Notes under the pieces: model-generated
Database searches by the model: none
The model's input: only the letters and a program-made list of their open reading frames with translations
What the model was told of the DNA's origin: nothing
Assembly (NCBI RefSeq): GCF_030816015.1
Contig: NZ_JAUSXN010000001.1
Coordinates: forward strand, 2,976,001-3,040,000
Reading direction: 5' to 3'
Length of the DNA stretch: 64,000 bases
Origin: Pedobacter sp. W3I1
Lineage (GTDB): Bacteria; Bacteroidota; Bacteroidia; Sphingobacteriales; Sphingobacteriaceae
Position numbers and translations under genes: made by a program
Shown: positions 16,750 to 25,960 of the stretch, piece by piece
Layout: every line of letters starts with the position of its first letter
Numbering within the stretch: the stretch's first letter is position 1

Positions 16750-17724
16750 ATGACCACCACCACTATCGAAACGACAACAGACAACAAAACACAATTCCTC
16801 CAGGAAACCTTAACGGGCTTACAATCCGAACCAAAATTTATGCTTTCTAAGTATTTTTACGATGCTACAGGAGACCGTATTTTTCAGCAGATTATGGAAA
16901 TGGAGGAATATTATTTAACCAATGCAGAAATGGAAATCCTGCAATATCAGGCCAACCAGATTTCTCAGGCAATATCTGCCGATGGAACCACTTTTGATTT
17001 AATCGAACTTGGTGCCGGCGATGCCACAAAATCTATTCATTTATTAAAATCACTATTGGATAGTCAGCTGGAATTTAGTTATTTTCCGATTGATATTTCT
17101 GCTCACGTAATTTCTGATCTGGAAGAAAATTTGCCTAAAAAACTTCCCGGACTGGATATGAAAGGTTTAAATGGCGATTATTTTGATATGCTTAAAAGGG
17201 CTACAGAACAATCTAACCGTAGAAAAGTGGTGCTTTTTATGGGGGCAAATATCGGAAACATGAGTATAGCTGATGCCGAAAAATTCTGCTCATCATTAAA
17301 AAGGCTGCTTTCACCTAAGGATTTGTTGATCATTGGATTCGACCTGAAAAAAAATCCACAACAGATTCTTGCTGCATATAATGATAAAGGTGGAATTACC
17401 AGGTCATTTAACCTTAATTTGCTTCAGCGCATCAATAAAGAGTTAAATGGCAATTTCGATCTGAACAATTTTGAGCATTATGCCAGTTACGATCCTGCAT
17501 CTGGAGCCTGTAAAAGTTATCTCATCAGTTTAAAAAAACAGATTGTTAATATTGGTCCTAATGCCATTCATTTTGCAGAAAACGAGTATGTTTTCATGGA
17601 AATTTCACAAAAATATTCGCTTAATGATATCGACCAGCTTGCAGAAAAAACCGGATTTAAACCGCTTCAGCGTTTCTTCGATCAACATCAATATTTTGTA
17701 GATGCCATTTGGAAGGTAGACTAG
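16750..17724 (+). CDS. egtD: L-histidine N-alpha-methyltransferase EgtD
   Basis: This 324-residue SAM-dependent enzyme of the histidine-specific methyltransferase family has SKYFYDATGDRIFQQI (33-48), the LTNAE segment (56-60), the SAM-binding motif ELGAGDATKS (86-95) and the C-terminal MEIS segment, which holds the Glu and Ser that bind the histidine substrate in mycobacterial EgtD. The enzyme trimethylates histidine to hercynine, the substrate of EgtB. It starts 7 nt after egtB. Its last 4 bases overlap the end of the convergent PLP-enzyme gene. Confidence 0.9.
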   Translation: MTTTTIETTTDNKTQFLQETLTGLQSEPKFMLSKYFYDATGDRIFQQIMEMEEYYLTNAEMEILQYQANQISQAISADGTTFDLIELGAGDATKSIHLLKSLLDSQLEFSYFPIDISAHVISDLEENLPKKLPGLDMKGLNGDYFDMLKRATEQSNRRKVVLFMGANIGNMSIADAEKFCSSLKRLLSPKDLLIIGFDLKKNPQQILAAYNDKGGITRSFNLNLLQRINKELNGNFDLNNFEHYASYDPASGACKSYLISLKKQIVNIGPNAIHFAENEYVFMEISQKYSLNDIDQLAEKTGFKPLQRFFDQHQYFVDAIWKVD

Positions 17725-18800
17725 CTGCGGTTATCCAAAACCCGGAGCAATTGGTTTAAATCTTCTTCTGTATTATAATAGTGAAACGAAATCCTCGTGC
17801 CTGTTCCCCTTGGTGAACATAGTATCTTGGCTGCTGCGATTTTCTCTACTGTTTTTTGATCCAATGGCATACTCATAATGGTAGATTGATATTTTCGTTC
17901 CAATATCCAATCTGGAATTAATCCCCTTGAATTTAATGCTAGCCTGGCTTTGTTGGAAATTGCCTGTGTGGTTTTTTCAATCCAATCGAAACCCATTGAG
18001 CCAAGATAATTTAAGCTTTCTTTGAGTGTGCCAAAATTTAAAGTGTCTAAATGCCCGGGTTCGAAACACATCGATAAATGGTCTTTTCCTTTTAAAAAGG
18101 GTGCTGTAGGCAGCTCGGCCAATTTGTTTTTACTGTAAATCGCATCTTTCATTCGATCGGAAAGAAATGCGTAACCGTTTCCATATCCAGCTAAAAGCCA
18201 TTTGTAGCCACTTCCGATCAAAGCATCCAAACCTGATTTTTCAAAGTTAAAATTGGTTGTGCCTAAAAACTGAGTGCCATCACCGATCAATAAAAGATCA
18301 GGGTATGTGGTTTTTAGTTTCTGGATAAATTCATCATCCATCCTTAATCCACTGATGTATTGCACGATGCTAAATGCCAGCACAGTAGGCTTAAATTTTT
18401 CAATGGCACTGACAATATTTTCTTCTAACTTTTCATCAATGGCTATGCTATGGTATTCAAAACCCATACTGATTACAGGATAACTCACAGATGGATATTC
18501 CTCTTCCAATAACAGAAAACGGTGATTTTTATCCAATCCACTCAATAAAGTATTAAAACCAACTGAGAAATTCTGAACCAAATAGGTGTTCTCGGATTTT
18601 GAACTGAAAAATTTAGCCATGTTATTTCTGACCTCGGTAATGAGGGGCAGATTTTCCATTCTGAAAATACTTCCTCCGGCAATAAAGTCTTGATCATGTT
18701 TAGTTCTCCATTCTGCCAGATTGGTAGATAAAATGCCTGAATTAGCAGTATTGAGATAAGTATATGCTGTGAGGATCGGAAAAGATGGGTTCATGCCCAA
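17721..18800 (-). CDS. Class V aminotransferase-fold PLP enzyme, EgtE candidate
   Basis: The 359-residue protein is a fold type I, class V enzyme (cysteine desulfurase superfamily) with the PLP lysine in GSGYKWLLAGYGNGYAF (near residue 200) and the AHX-type aspartate in IGDGTQF. EgtE, the C-S lyase that releases ergothioneine from the sulfoxide, belongs to this superfamily. The gene faces egtD and overlaps it by 4 nt at the 3' end, which makes the link plausible although the genes are not in one transcript. Isopenicillin-N-epimerase-like or kynureninase-like enzymes are alternatives. Confidence 0.75.
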   Translation of the reverse strand: MGMNPSFPILTAYTYLNTANSGILSTNLAEWRTKHDQDFIAGGSIFRMENLPLITEVRNNMAKFFSSKSENTYLVQNFSVGFNTLLSGLDKNHRFLLLEEEYPSVSYPVISMGFEYHSIAIDEKLEENIVSAIEKFKPTVLAFSIVQYISGLRMDDEFIQKLKTTYPDLLLIGDGTQFLGTTNFNFEKSGLDALIGSGYKWLLAGYGNGYAFLSDRMKDAIYSKNKLAELPTAPFLKGKDHLSMCFEPGHLDTLNFGTLKESLNYLGSMGFDWIEKTTQAISNKARLALNSRGLIPDWILERKYQSTIMSMPLDQKTVEKIAAAKILCSPRGTGTRISFHYYNTEEDLNQLLRVLDNRS

Positions 18801-18908
18801 AATTAAAAGAATTGTGCGTTAAAAAAATAAATGCTGTCCTGAAATTGATTTTTATACAAACCTATGAGAATCACGTTTGTTAGGTTAATACAATCTGCTC
18901 ATGTTATT

Positions 18909-19385
18909 ATGGAAAATCAAACATTGTTACTGGTTACAGAACTTAAAAAATTATTAAATGGGGGTGGAGCACATGTAGGGTTTAAAGATGCTGTTGCCAA
19001 TCTGCCTTTTAATCTCTTGGGCGAAAAGCCTTACAACTTACCTTATAGCATTTGGCAATTGGCCGAACACATTAAAATCGCCCAGTGGGATATGCTTGAA
19101 TTTAGTAAGGACAGATCGCATCAATCGCCTAAATGGCCAGACGAATATTGGCCTAAAGAACTGGCGCCTAAGGATGAACAAACCTGGAACAATACACTAA
19201 AACAGATTGATGCTGATTTGAAAGAATTTATTGCTTTGTTAGATTCTTCAGATTTATATATGCCAATTCCGCATGGCGATGGACAAAGTGTATTACGTGA
19301 GGCCTTGCAGATTGCCGATCATAATGCCTATCATATTGCTGAAATTGTGGTGATCAGGCGTTTGTTGGGCGCCTGGAAAAGTTGA
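18909..19385 (+). CDS. DinB family protein
   Basis: With the start at 18909 (MENQTLLLV) the product has 158 residues and a four-helix DinB/YfiT-like fold, including WQLAEHIKIAQWDMLEFS and a C-terminal HNAYHIAEIVVIRR segment with histidines placed like the metal site of DinB proteins. The frame is open 45 nt further upstream, but that extension does not look like the family. Some DinB proteins are thiol-dependent transferases in organisms that use bacillithiol or mycothiol, but the activity of this one is unknown. Its nearness to ergothioneine genes is suggestive only. Confidence 0.8.
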   Translation: MENQTLLLVTELKKLLNGGGAHVGFKDAVANLPFNLLGEKPYNLPYSIWQLAEHIKIAQWDMLEFSKDRSHQSPKWPDEYWPKELAPKDEQTWNNTLKQIDADLKEFIALLDSSDLYMPIPHGDGQSVLREALQIADHNAYHIAEIVVIRRLLGAWKS

Positions 19386-19397
19386 GCGTTTTTAACC

Positions 19398-19440
19398 ACA
19401 GATGTACACAGATAAACACGGATTATCTCTGTGTACATCC
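19398..19440. repeat. Degenerate 10-bp repeat (CACAGATnnA)
   Basis: The spacer carries CACAGATGTA, CACAGATAAA and CACGGATTA in tandem, followed by an inverted echo CTCTGTGTACATC. Similar runs occur at 31014-31030 and 45302-45343. It is one of several degenerate short-period repeats in this window. Confidence 0.45.
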
Positions 19441-19620
19441 TTTCCATCTCGCCAAATCGGGATAAGTAGTGGTTAATTATATTTGATTGTGCCCGGGTTT
19501 AGCTTAATGATATTGTCTCGTTTGGGCCTGTACTTTGCCGCTTATGCGGCTGGTTACTATGGTTTTAATCAGCTAAATTTAACTGTTCGTTCTCATGAAC
19601 TTGAAAAAAGAAAAAGATTT

Positions 19621-20004
19621 ATGTTACAAAACTCAAAAGCATTCAGCTCATTTTCTGTAGACGATGTACAGAAAGCAAAAGATTTTTATCAGGGAGTATT
19701 GGGTATCGAAGTTAAAGATAATCCAATGGGCTTAATTGAATTGGTTATTTCCGGATCAGCAAATGTATTACTTTATCCAAAGCCTAATCATGTTCCGGCA
19801 ACTTTTACGGTGCTTAATTTTCCTGTCGAAAATATAGATCAAGCCGCCGACGAACTTATTGCCAAGGGAATAAAGTTCGAGATTTACAATGAAGCGTATC
19901 TTAAAACGGACAGTAAAGGCATCTCCAGGGGAAACGGTGGGCCAAACATTGCCTGGTTTAGAGATCCTGCTGGCAATATTTTGTCCATTTTGGAAACTGC
20001 TTAG
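19621..20004 (+). CDS. VOC (glyoxalase/bleomycin-resistance) superfamily protein
   Basis: From ATG 19621 (MLQNSKAF) the product has 127 residues with the VOC beta-alpha-beta-beta-beta repeats: [21 protein letters not shown] at the start and [14 protein letters not shown] at the end, the classic last strand with its metal-binding Glu. The open frame extends upstream to 19483, but that part is not VOC-like and covers the probable promoter region. Members are metal-dependent lyases, dioxygenases or ligand binders. The substrate cannot be told from the sequence. Confidence 0.82.
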   Translation: MLQNSKAFSSFSVDDVQKAKDFYQGVLGIEVKDNPMGLIELVISGSANVLLYPKPNHVPATFTVLNFPVENIDQAADELIAKGIKFEIYNEAYLKTDSKGISRGNGGPNIAWFRDPAGNILSILETA

Positions 20005-20008
20005 GCAT

Positions 20009-20072
20009 GACTTCCGAAGTTTGCGTGATGGCCTGGCGCTTTACCAACTTTGGAAGTCTTTCCAGGCCAAAC
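20009..20072. repeat. Inverted repeat in spacer
   Basis: GACTTCCGAAGTTTG (20009-20023) and CAACTTTGGAAGTC (20045-20058) are near-perfect inverse copies, and GGCCTGG/CCAGGCC pairs overlap them. It is probably a dispersed palindromic element, or a terminator for both converging genes. Confidence 0.45.
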
Positions 20073-20205
20073 TTAAGAAGTTTTTTTTCCTTAAAGCGAA
20101 ATTCCATGGTCGGTGGCTCACCGACCAAAGATAATCTTGCCCTAAATAAGGCTTACAAAGTTTCCAGGTATTCAGTCCCAGGATTAAACTTTGTGAGTCT
20201 TGAAA

Positions 20206-21400
20206 TTAACCTATCAGCCCAAAGCATTGATGTGCAATTTCGTATTCTTCATTAGTTGGGATAACCAATATCTTAACCTTTGAATCAGCTGTGTTAATCT
20301 CTTTCCGTTCACCTTTATAGGCTGTATTTTGAACTGGATCCAATTCAATGCCCAGGTAATCGAGTGAAGAACAAACGGCCTCGCGCATACTGCTGTCGTT
20401 TTCACCCACACCTGCTGTAAATACAATCGCATCTATGCCATTTAAAATAGCCGCGTAAGCACCAATAAATTTCTTGATCCTATAGGCATACAGTTTTAGC
20501 GCTAAAATTGCAGCTGCATTTCCTTCTCCAACCATTTTTCTAATATCGCGCATATCACTTGAGCCACCTACACCTAAAAGTCCCGATTGTTTGTTAACCA
20601 GGGTGCTTAACTGCTCTAAAGTATATCCAGCATGCTCCATTAAGTGAAAAATAACTGATGGATCTATCTCCGGAACGTGTGCCCATCATTAATCCACTTA
20701 GAGGCCCAAAACCCATGCTGGTATCTATCGATTTACCATTTTTAATAGCCGTTATACTGCAGCCGTTGCCTAAGTGAATGCTGATTATTTTAGTGTCTTT
20801 TTTATTTAACCAATTAATCGCCTGTTCGCTTACATATTTATGGCTGGTGCCATGAAATCCATATACCCTAATGCCATGCTCTTTATAATACCATTCTGGA
20901 ATGGCATAACGATATGCCTGTTCTGGTATGGTTTGGTGAAATGCGGTATCGAATATGGCAATTTGTTTGGCATTTACAAAAGTCTGCTCGGCCACTTCAA
21001 TGCATTTATAATTAACCGGATTATGCAGAGGGGCAAGCGAAAATAACTTTTTGATCTGATGTTTTACATCATCAGTAATAATGGTCGGACCAGAAAAATG
21101 TTCACCACCATGCACTACACGGTGACCAACAGCGGTAATATCATCAGGACTCGCAATTACTGCATATTCTCCCTGGGTTAATAATGCCAAAACCTGTTTT
21201 AATGCTTCACCATGGTTGGATATAAAACCTGTTTCTTCTATACTGTGCTTTTTGTTATTGGTATAAACCGTATGTTTTATAAACGAGCCCTCAATGCCAA
21301 TCCGTTCTACCAGTCCGCTGCAAACAGGCGCTTTTTCTGGCATTTTAAAAAGCTGGTATTTTAAAGAGCTACTTCCTGAATTGATTACTAAAATGTTCAT
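20206..21400 (-). pseudogene. ackA: Acetate kinase, frameshifted
   Basis: Two overlapping minus-strand frames give a complete acetate kinase. The N-terminal part (21400 to about 20670) has MNILVINSGSSSLKY, VVHGGEHFSGP and FHGTSHKYVSEQA; the C-terminal part (to 20206) has GVGENDSSMRE. The break lies in the SGD-ID-PS motif at 20664-20670, where GGAGATAGATCC lacks two bases compared with the expected GGAGATATAGATCC. Restoring AT yields a 398-residue enzyme of normal length. The gene starts 1 nt after the pta stop. AckA makes ATP and acetate from acetyl phosphate. A sequencing error is more likely than true loss. Confidence 0.88.
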
Positions 21401-21401
21401 A

Positions 21402-23489
21402 TTAAATATCCTGGCATTGAATTGCTGTAATTACAACAGTATTAAAAATATCATCTACCGTACAGCCACGGCTCAAATCGTTTATCGGTTTGTTTAAGCC
21501 TTGCAACATTGGGCCAATAGCCAATGCCCCGGTTTCGCGTTGTACTGCTTTGTAGGTATTGTTTCCGGTATTTAGATCGGGGAAGATGAGTACACTCGCT
21601 CTGCCCGCTACTTCAGATCCAGGTAGTTTTTGTTTACCTACAAGTGGGTCTACTGCGGCATCATATTGTATCGGCCCTTCAATTTTTAGTTCCGGATGCC
21701 TTGCTTTAACTATGGCAGTGGCTTCTCTTACGCGTTCTACATCTTCACCTTCCCCTGATGTGCCAGAAGAATAAGATAACATGGCAATGCGGGGCTCAAT
21801 GCCGAATTTGGCGCTGCTTTCTGCTGAAGAAATGGCTATTTCTGCCAGCTGTTGTGCTGTAGGATTAGGGTTAACCGCACAATCGCCAAATATGGCCACC
21901 CGTTCTGGCAGGCACATAAAGAAAATGGATGAAACCACCGATACGCCTGGCTTTGTTTTAACAAACTGCAAAGCAGGTCTGATGGTGTGCTGGGTGGTAT
22001 GAACGGCACCCGAAACCATTCCATCGGCATCGCCTTTATAAACCATCATGGTCCCGAAATAAGAAACATCGGTCATCATATCTCTGGCCATTTCCAAGTT
22101 TACATTCTTGGCTTTTCGTAATTCATGTAAAGTATTTACATAGTCATTGTAATGGGCAGATTGTATGGGATTATGTATTTTTAAAGTATTGGTATCCAGA
22201 TTCAATCCAAGTCTTTTAATGGTATTGATAATTTCGGCTGGATCGCCTAAAAGTGTGATGTCTACAATATCCTGGGTAATCAGCTTCTCCACTGCTTTTA
22301 AAATACGTTCGTCATTTCCTTCTGGTAAAACGATATGTTTTTTATCACGTTTGGCCCATTTAACCAATTGGTATTGAAACATATGTGGGGTAATGCCCTG
22401 GTAGCTAAAAGTGATAATTTTATCATCAAGTGCCTTAATGTCAACATATTTTTCGAAAAGCTCTATCGCGACTGCAATTTTCTTTTTGTTTTCAATTGTG
22501 ATTTTTGAGTGGATACTACCAATGGTTGTAGTGGTTTCGAAGGTTCCCTTCTTGACTGCTATTATTGGGATAATGGTCTGTAAACCTTCAATCAATTTAA
22601 TAATCGGCTCATCGGGTAAACTACCTGCGGTTAAAACAATACCTGCAATTTTTGGATAATTGGCTGATAAATTAGCTTGAAGGGCGCCAATAATAATATC
22701 ACCCCGATCGCCAGGAGTAACAATAAGCAGGTTATCTTTAATGTGCCTTAAAAAATTAGGCAACATCATAGCGCCGGTTACAAAATTATCAACCTGGTTG
22801 TCTAATAATTCAGATCCAAAAAGCACTTCGCCACCTAAGGCTAAAGTAATTTCTTTCATGGTTGGACTTTGCAAACCAGTTTCAGTCGGGATAACGGCTA
22901 TGAGCAGTTCTGCTGGCAATTGATTGGTTAACGCTTGTTTAATACGCTCTGCCTCCTCTGGATTCACCATATTGGCCACTACACCTAATACCTGTACATC
23001 GCGCAGCAGGAAATTACGGTAGATATTGATGGCTGATTTAAAAAGCTGACTTGCGGTTTTGTTTTTTCCTGATACTACTATTAAAACAGGTGCACCCAGG
23101 TTTTTGGCCATTAAGGCGTTCGATTCGAATTCAAAGGCCATGCCTTCACCTAAAAAGTCGCTACCCTCGATTACCGTAAAGTCATAATTATCTTCAAGCT
23201 TTTTATATTTACTGATGATGGTATTGATAATCGTTCCGCTATCTTCTGATTGGTGGAGCATTTCCTGTCGTGTAAAGGCAAAAGCATCCTCATATTTAAC
23301 AGGGAGCGAAAAATAATCTAACATGGCTTCTACATGTTCATCCTTTTTATTCGGGTCGTCTTGTGCAATAATCGGTTTAAAATAACCTACTTTTTGGGTT
23401 TTGGCCAATAACATATTGATCATCCCGAATGCAATTACTGATTTTCCGGTATAGGGCTCGGCCGAAGCAATGAATATATTTTTAGTCAT
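21402..23489 (-). CDS. pta: Phosphate acetyltransferase, long form
   Basis: The 695-residue protein has an N-terminal P-loop domain like dethiobiotin synthetase (SAEPYTGKS near residue 10), a central DRTGG domain (TPGDRGDIIIGA near 260) and a C-terminal PTA_PTB catalytic domain (about 375-690, with LPEGNDERILKA and SYSSGTSGEGEDVE). It converts acetyl-CoA and phosphate to acetyl phosphate, which AckA uses for ATP. The pta-ackA order with a 1-nt gap shows one transcript. The N-terminal domains are regulatory in the long forms studied elsewhere. Confidence 0.95.
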   Translation of the reverse strand: MTKNIFIASAEPYTGKSVIAFGMINMLLAKTQKVGYFKPIIAQDDPNKKDEHVEAMLDYFSLPVKYEDAFAFTRQEMLHQSEDSGTIINTIISKYKKLEDNYDFTVIEGSDFLGEGMAFEFESNALMAKNLGAPVLIVVSGKNKTASQLFKSAINIYRNFLLRDVQVLGVVANMVNPEEAERIKQALTNQLPAELLIAVIPTETGLQSPTMKEITLALGGEVLFGSELLDNQVDNFVTGAMMLPNFLRHIKDNLLIVTPGDRGDIIIGALQANLSANYPKIAGIVLTAGSLPDEPIIKLIEGLQTIIPIIAVKKGTFETTTTIGSIHSKITIENKKKIAVAIELFEKYVDIKALDDKIITFSYQGITPHMFQYQLVKWAKRDKKHIVLPEGNDERILKAVEKLITQDIVDITLLGDPAEIINTIKRLGLNLDTNTLKIHNPIQSAHYNDYVNTLHELRKAKNVNLEMARDMMTDVSYFGTMMVYKGDADGMVSGAVHTTQHTIRPALQFVKTKPGVSVVSSIFFMCLPERVAIFGDCAVNPNPTAQQLAEIAISSAESSAKFGIEPRIAMLSYSSGTSGEGEDVERVREATAIVKARHPELKIEGPIQYDAAVDPLVGKQKLPGSEVAGRASVLIFPDLNTGNNTYKAVQRETGALAIGPMLQGLNKPINDLSRGCTVDDIFNTVVITAIQCQDI

Positions 23490-23962
23490 AAATAAGGATC
23501 AAAGTATAGGAATAACCAATTATGCCCAATATAGTCTGAAATATTTATTTTAAAAACTAAAGTAGGTTAAGTTTTACCAATCGATTAGAAAACCTGAGCC
23601 AGATATTTAAGCAGCCATAAATAGGAAAGGCATGATTGTTTGTATCACAAATATAGATTTGTCATCCTGAAGGCTAATTTATGGTATAAAAATCAATATG
23701 AGTGACAGGAAGGGTTTTATGGAGGTGATAGCCTAGAGGTAATCGTCATTCCCAACTTGATTGGGAATCTTAAATCGCTTGCATTAAGATTCCCGCCTGC
23801 GCGGGAATGACGACTACGCTAACGGATTCTGTCAATGATAGCCTGTGGAAGGACTAGTTTACTACGTTATGAGGATTTCGATTACTTGTTGTGATTCAAA
23901 GAGAGATTCAAATTGGCCCTTCTTGCCAATAGTGGAGCTGTAACAGTTAAATTGAATCGCTT
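23490..23962. repeat. Spacer with copy 1 of a composite palindromic repeat
   Basis: No gene is seen in this stretch. Its core, 23744-23812, is a long imperfect palindrome opening CGTCATTCCC and closing GGGAATGACG, containing GGGAATCTTAA and TTAAGATTCCC arms. The flanks (GGCTAATTTATGG upstream, GGATTCTGTCA downstream) reappear in the same order around 32570-32910, so the repeat unit is larger than the palindrome. Confidence 0.6.
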
Positions 23963-24181
23963 TTATGCATTTGATTCGATCAATAACTTTAACATTTTCA
24001 GCCTATGTATAAGTGGCAGATTTACTTTTGCATCGGGATTGAGTTTTAGCGGCATAAAGTGACTTTCCAGGAAATGAGCATAATCAGTAATTACGGTAGC
24101 CTGATTAAGATAAATTGGAACCTGCTGCTTTCCGGCCTGGGCAAAAAAATCTTCTAACTGCTGTACTTCTTGGATGGTCAT
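23963..24181 (-). CDS. Small conserved protein, DUF6965-like
   Basis: The 72-residue soluble protein starts MTIQEVQQLEDFFAQAG and is predicted all-helical, with a central ITDYAHFLESHF segment. The pattern (helix, VxLN-x-ATxIxDxxxFLESHxxxLKxNP) is the one I associate with a small family found in Bacteroidota and called DUF6965. No function is known. It is a single gene between a repeat region and the CoiA-like gene. Confidence 0.65.
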   Translation of the reverse strand: MTIQEVQQLEDFFAQAGKQQVPIYLNQATVITDYAHFLESHFMPLKLNPDAKVNLPLIHRLKMLKLLIESNA

Positions 24182-24372
24182 ACCGCAAAGTTATCATTCT
24201 ATTTTAAGCGGATCGAATTAAATTCATCTGATAGACAGTATCTGCCTAATGCTCAATCACAATGATTTTTAAATATTGTCTGGTTATATCTGTAATTTAT
24301 TTTTGTGCTAAAAATTTTAGTTTAAATTTGTGCATCCCTAATTAATTGTTTTTCTAATCGTGTGGCCAGAGA

Positions 24373-25050
24373 ATGGATAATAGTGAAATAAGAAAAGATA
24401 TTCATCGTGTTGAAATTGTTCCAGATGTTTCTTCACTTAAAAAGGAATTTTACCGAAAAGAAACGGCGTGGCACCGGGATTGGAAGTTGGCTTTTCCGCC
24501 GTCGTTTAGAGAGGTTGCCTTTTACGATGTGGCTAATACTGATATTCATCGGGCGGACATATTTACGCCATCAGGTTATACCATTGAGTTTCAAAATTCC
24601 CCAATAACACTTACCGAACTCAACAGTAGGGAGGCTTTTTATCCTAATTTGATATGGGTATTAAACGGTAAAAAATTTAAAGGCTTTAAAATATTGAAAC
24701 ATCTGCCTGATGTGGATGATCCGAAACTAAAGGATTATGAGTTCTGTCATTCCGATCACCTTTCGATGGTTAGGAAAGCAGAGGTAATGCAGGGAATAGC
24801 CAATCCAAAAATACTTAATTTTTACCATCCGGAACTTCAGGAGATTAAATTCACCTCAAACTTATATTCTTTTTGCTGGAAACAACCGCATAGTGTATGG
24901 TATTCAGCTACCGCTAAAATTATTGTTGACTTAGGGGGACATTTTTTATATGAACTAAAACAGCGTAAACAACTAAATGGAAATTATCCATACCTAAAAA
25001 TGTTGAGGAGAAAAAACTTTATCGATTGGCACACCCCGCCGGAAATTTAG
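24373..25050 (+). CDS. CoiA-like competence/nuclease-domain protein
   Basis: The 225-residue product contains the CoiA-like core HRADIFTPSGYTIEFQNSPI (near residues 57-77), which fits a PD-(D/E)xK-type active site (D, then E-x-Q), followed by NLIWVLNGKK. CoiA is a competence-induced protein linked to recombination after DNA uptake in Gram-positive bacteria. Bacteroidota carry many stand-alone relatives of unknown role. It is monocistronic, with a shared terminator hairpin downstream. Confidence 0.7.
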   Translation: MDNSEIRKDIHRVEIVPDVSSLKKEFYRKETAWHRDWKLAFPPSFREVAFYDVANTDIHRADIFTPSGYTIEFQNSPITLTELNSREAFYPNLIWVLNGKKFKGFKILKHLPDVDDPKLKDYEFCHSDHLSMVRKAEVMQGIANPKILNFYHPELQEIKFTSNLYSFCWKQPHSVWYSATAKIIVDLGGHFLYELKQRKQLNGNYPYLKMLRRKNFIDWHTPPEI

Positions 25051-25126
25051 GATAAAATGAGTAAGAAGCGCATCTGGAATTACAATACAGACCTCTGTAA
25101 AGAACATCCGTATAATGGAAAAATAA

Positions 25127-25166
25127 CGTATTAAACCCCTGGTGTTACCTTAAGAGGTTTAATACG
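25127..25166. terminator. Bidirectional terminator hairpin
   Basis: CGTATTAAACC (25127-25137) and GGTTTAATACG (25156-25166) are perfect inverse copies around an 18-nt loop. The hairpin lies between the CoiA-like gene and the convergent DUF4142 gene, 9 nt from the latter's stop. T-runs are weak. Confidence 0.55.
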
Positions 25167-25174
25167 CTAAACTA

Positions 25175-25762
25175 TTATTTCATGCTGTCATTAATCTTGT
25201 TGATCATTACCAAATGGCTTTGAACAATGGGTGCAGTTTTAGTGGCAAATGCTTTAAGATCTGCATCTTTCCCATCTCTTGATTCATCTTCCATCAATTT
25301 TAAGGTAGATTTATGTCCGCTAACCATAGCATCAACATAGGCTTTATCAAAATCAGCACCCGTTTTTTTGCTTAGGTCATCCATTTTTTTCTTGTGCTCA
25401 TCATCTACTGTACTCGGAAGCGTAATATTTTTTTGTTTTGCTATCGCAGTTAATTCGGTATTTGCCATACCATGGTCTTTAACCATCATGGTTGCAAATT
25501 CTTTAACCTGGGGATTACTGCTTTTTTCGAGGGCCATTTTTCCCAATTCTACTTCAGCCATACCGCCAACAGCTGCCTGTGTAGTAAATTTGGCATCAGC
25601 TTCTTCCACTGTAATCCCTCCGGTAGCCGCGGTATTTGTGGTGGTATCTTTTGCCATGTTTAAACTGTCGGCACTTTCTTTGGCATCTTTATTTCCACCA
25701 TTACAAGCCTGGAAGGCTAGGGCAGAAATGGCCATTACATACATTAACTTTTTCATATACAT
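25175..25762 (-). CDS. DUF4142 lipoprotein
   Basis: The 195-residue protein begins with a lipoprotein signal (lipobox LAFQAC, lipidated Cys near residue 20) and a Ser/Thr/Asp-rich linker. The DUF4142 ferritin-like helical domain (about 55-193) has GGMAEVELGKMALEKS, the MMVKDHGMAN segment and HLVMINKIND at the end. It is attached to a membrane facing the periplasm or exterior. The fold resembles four-helix metal or manganese-binding proteins, but no function is established. The alternative start MKKLMYV (6 nt downstream) fits a signal peptide equally well. A paralogue lies at 51183. Confidence 0.85.
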   Translation of the reverse strand: MYMKKLMYVMAISALAFQACNGGNKDAKESADSLNMAKDTTTNTAATGGITVEEADAKFTTQAAVGGMAEVELGKMALEKSSNPQVKEFATMMVKDHGMANTELTAIAKQKNITLPSTVDDEHKKKMDDLSKKTGADFDKAYVDAMVSGHKSTLKLMEDESRDGKDADLKAFATKTAPIVQSHLVMINKINDSMK

Positions 25763-25913
25763 TGTTTTTGTTGTATATGGATAACATGTTTTAGCGCAAA
25801 AGGGTTTTAAGCTTTTTGAATATTTTTGGATTCAGACAACGGTTTGGTAATCAGAAAGCTACGCCTGTTTTAGGGTCGTTAAGATGTTGTGGTTAAATAT
25901 TTGTCAATTCTTA

Positions 25914-25945
25914 TTTGGACTTGATCTAAATAGAGGCTATATTTG
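25914..25945 (+). promoter_or_regulatory. Bacteroidota promoter of the xus-like operon
   Basis: TTTG at 25914-25917 and TATATTTG at 25938-25945 are separated by 20 nt, matching the TTTG-N19/20-TAnnTTTG consensus exactly. The predicted start of transcription is about 25950, which gives a leader of about 75 nt before the receptor gene. Confidence 0.65.
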
Positions 25946-25960
25946 CCGAAAATAAAAATG

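Noticed and set aside
20594..20680. Programmed ribosomal frameshift in ackA
   Set aside because: No slippery heptamer or downstream pseudoknot is evident, the change needed is +2/-1 at a non-slippery GATAGAT, and acetate kinases are not known to use frameshifting.
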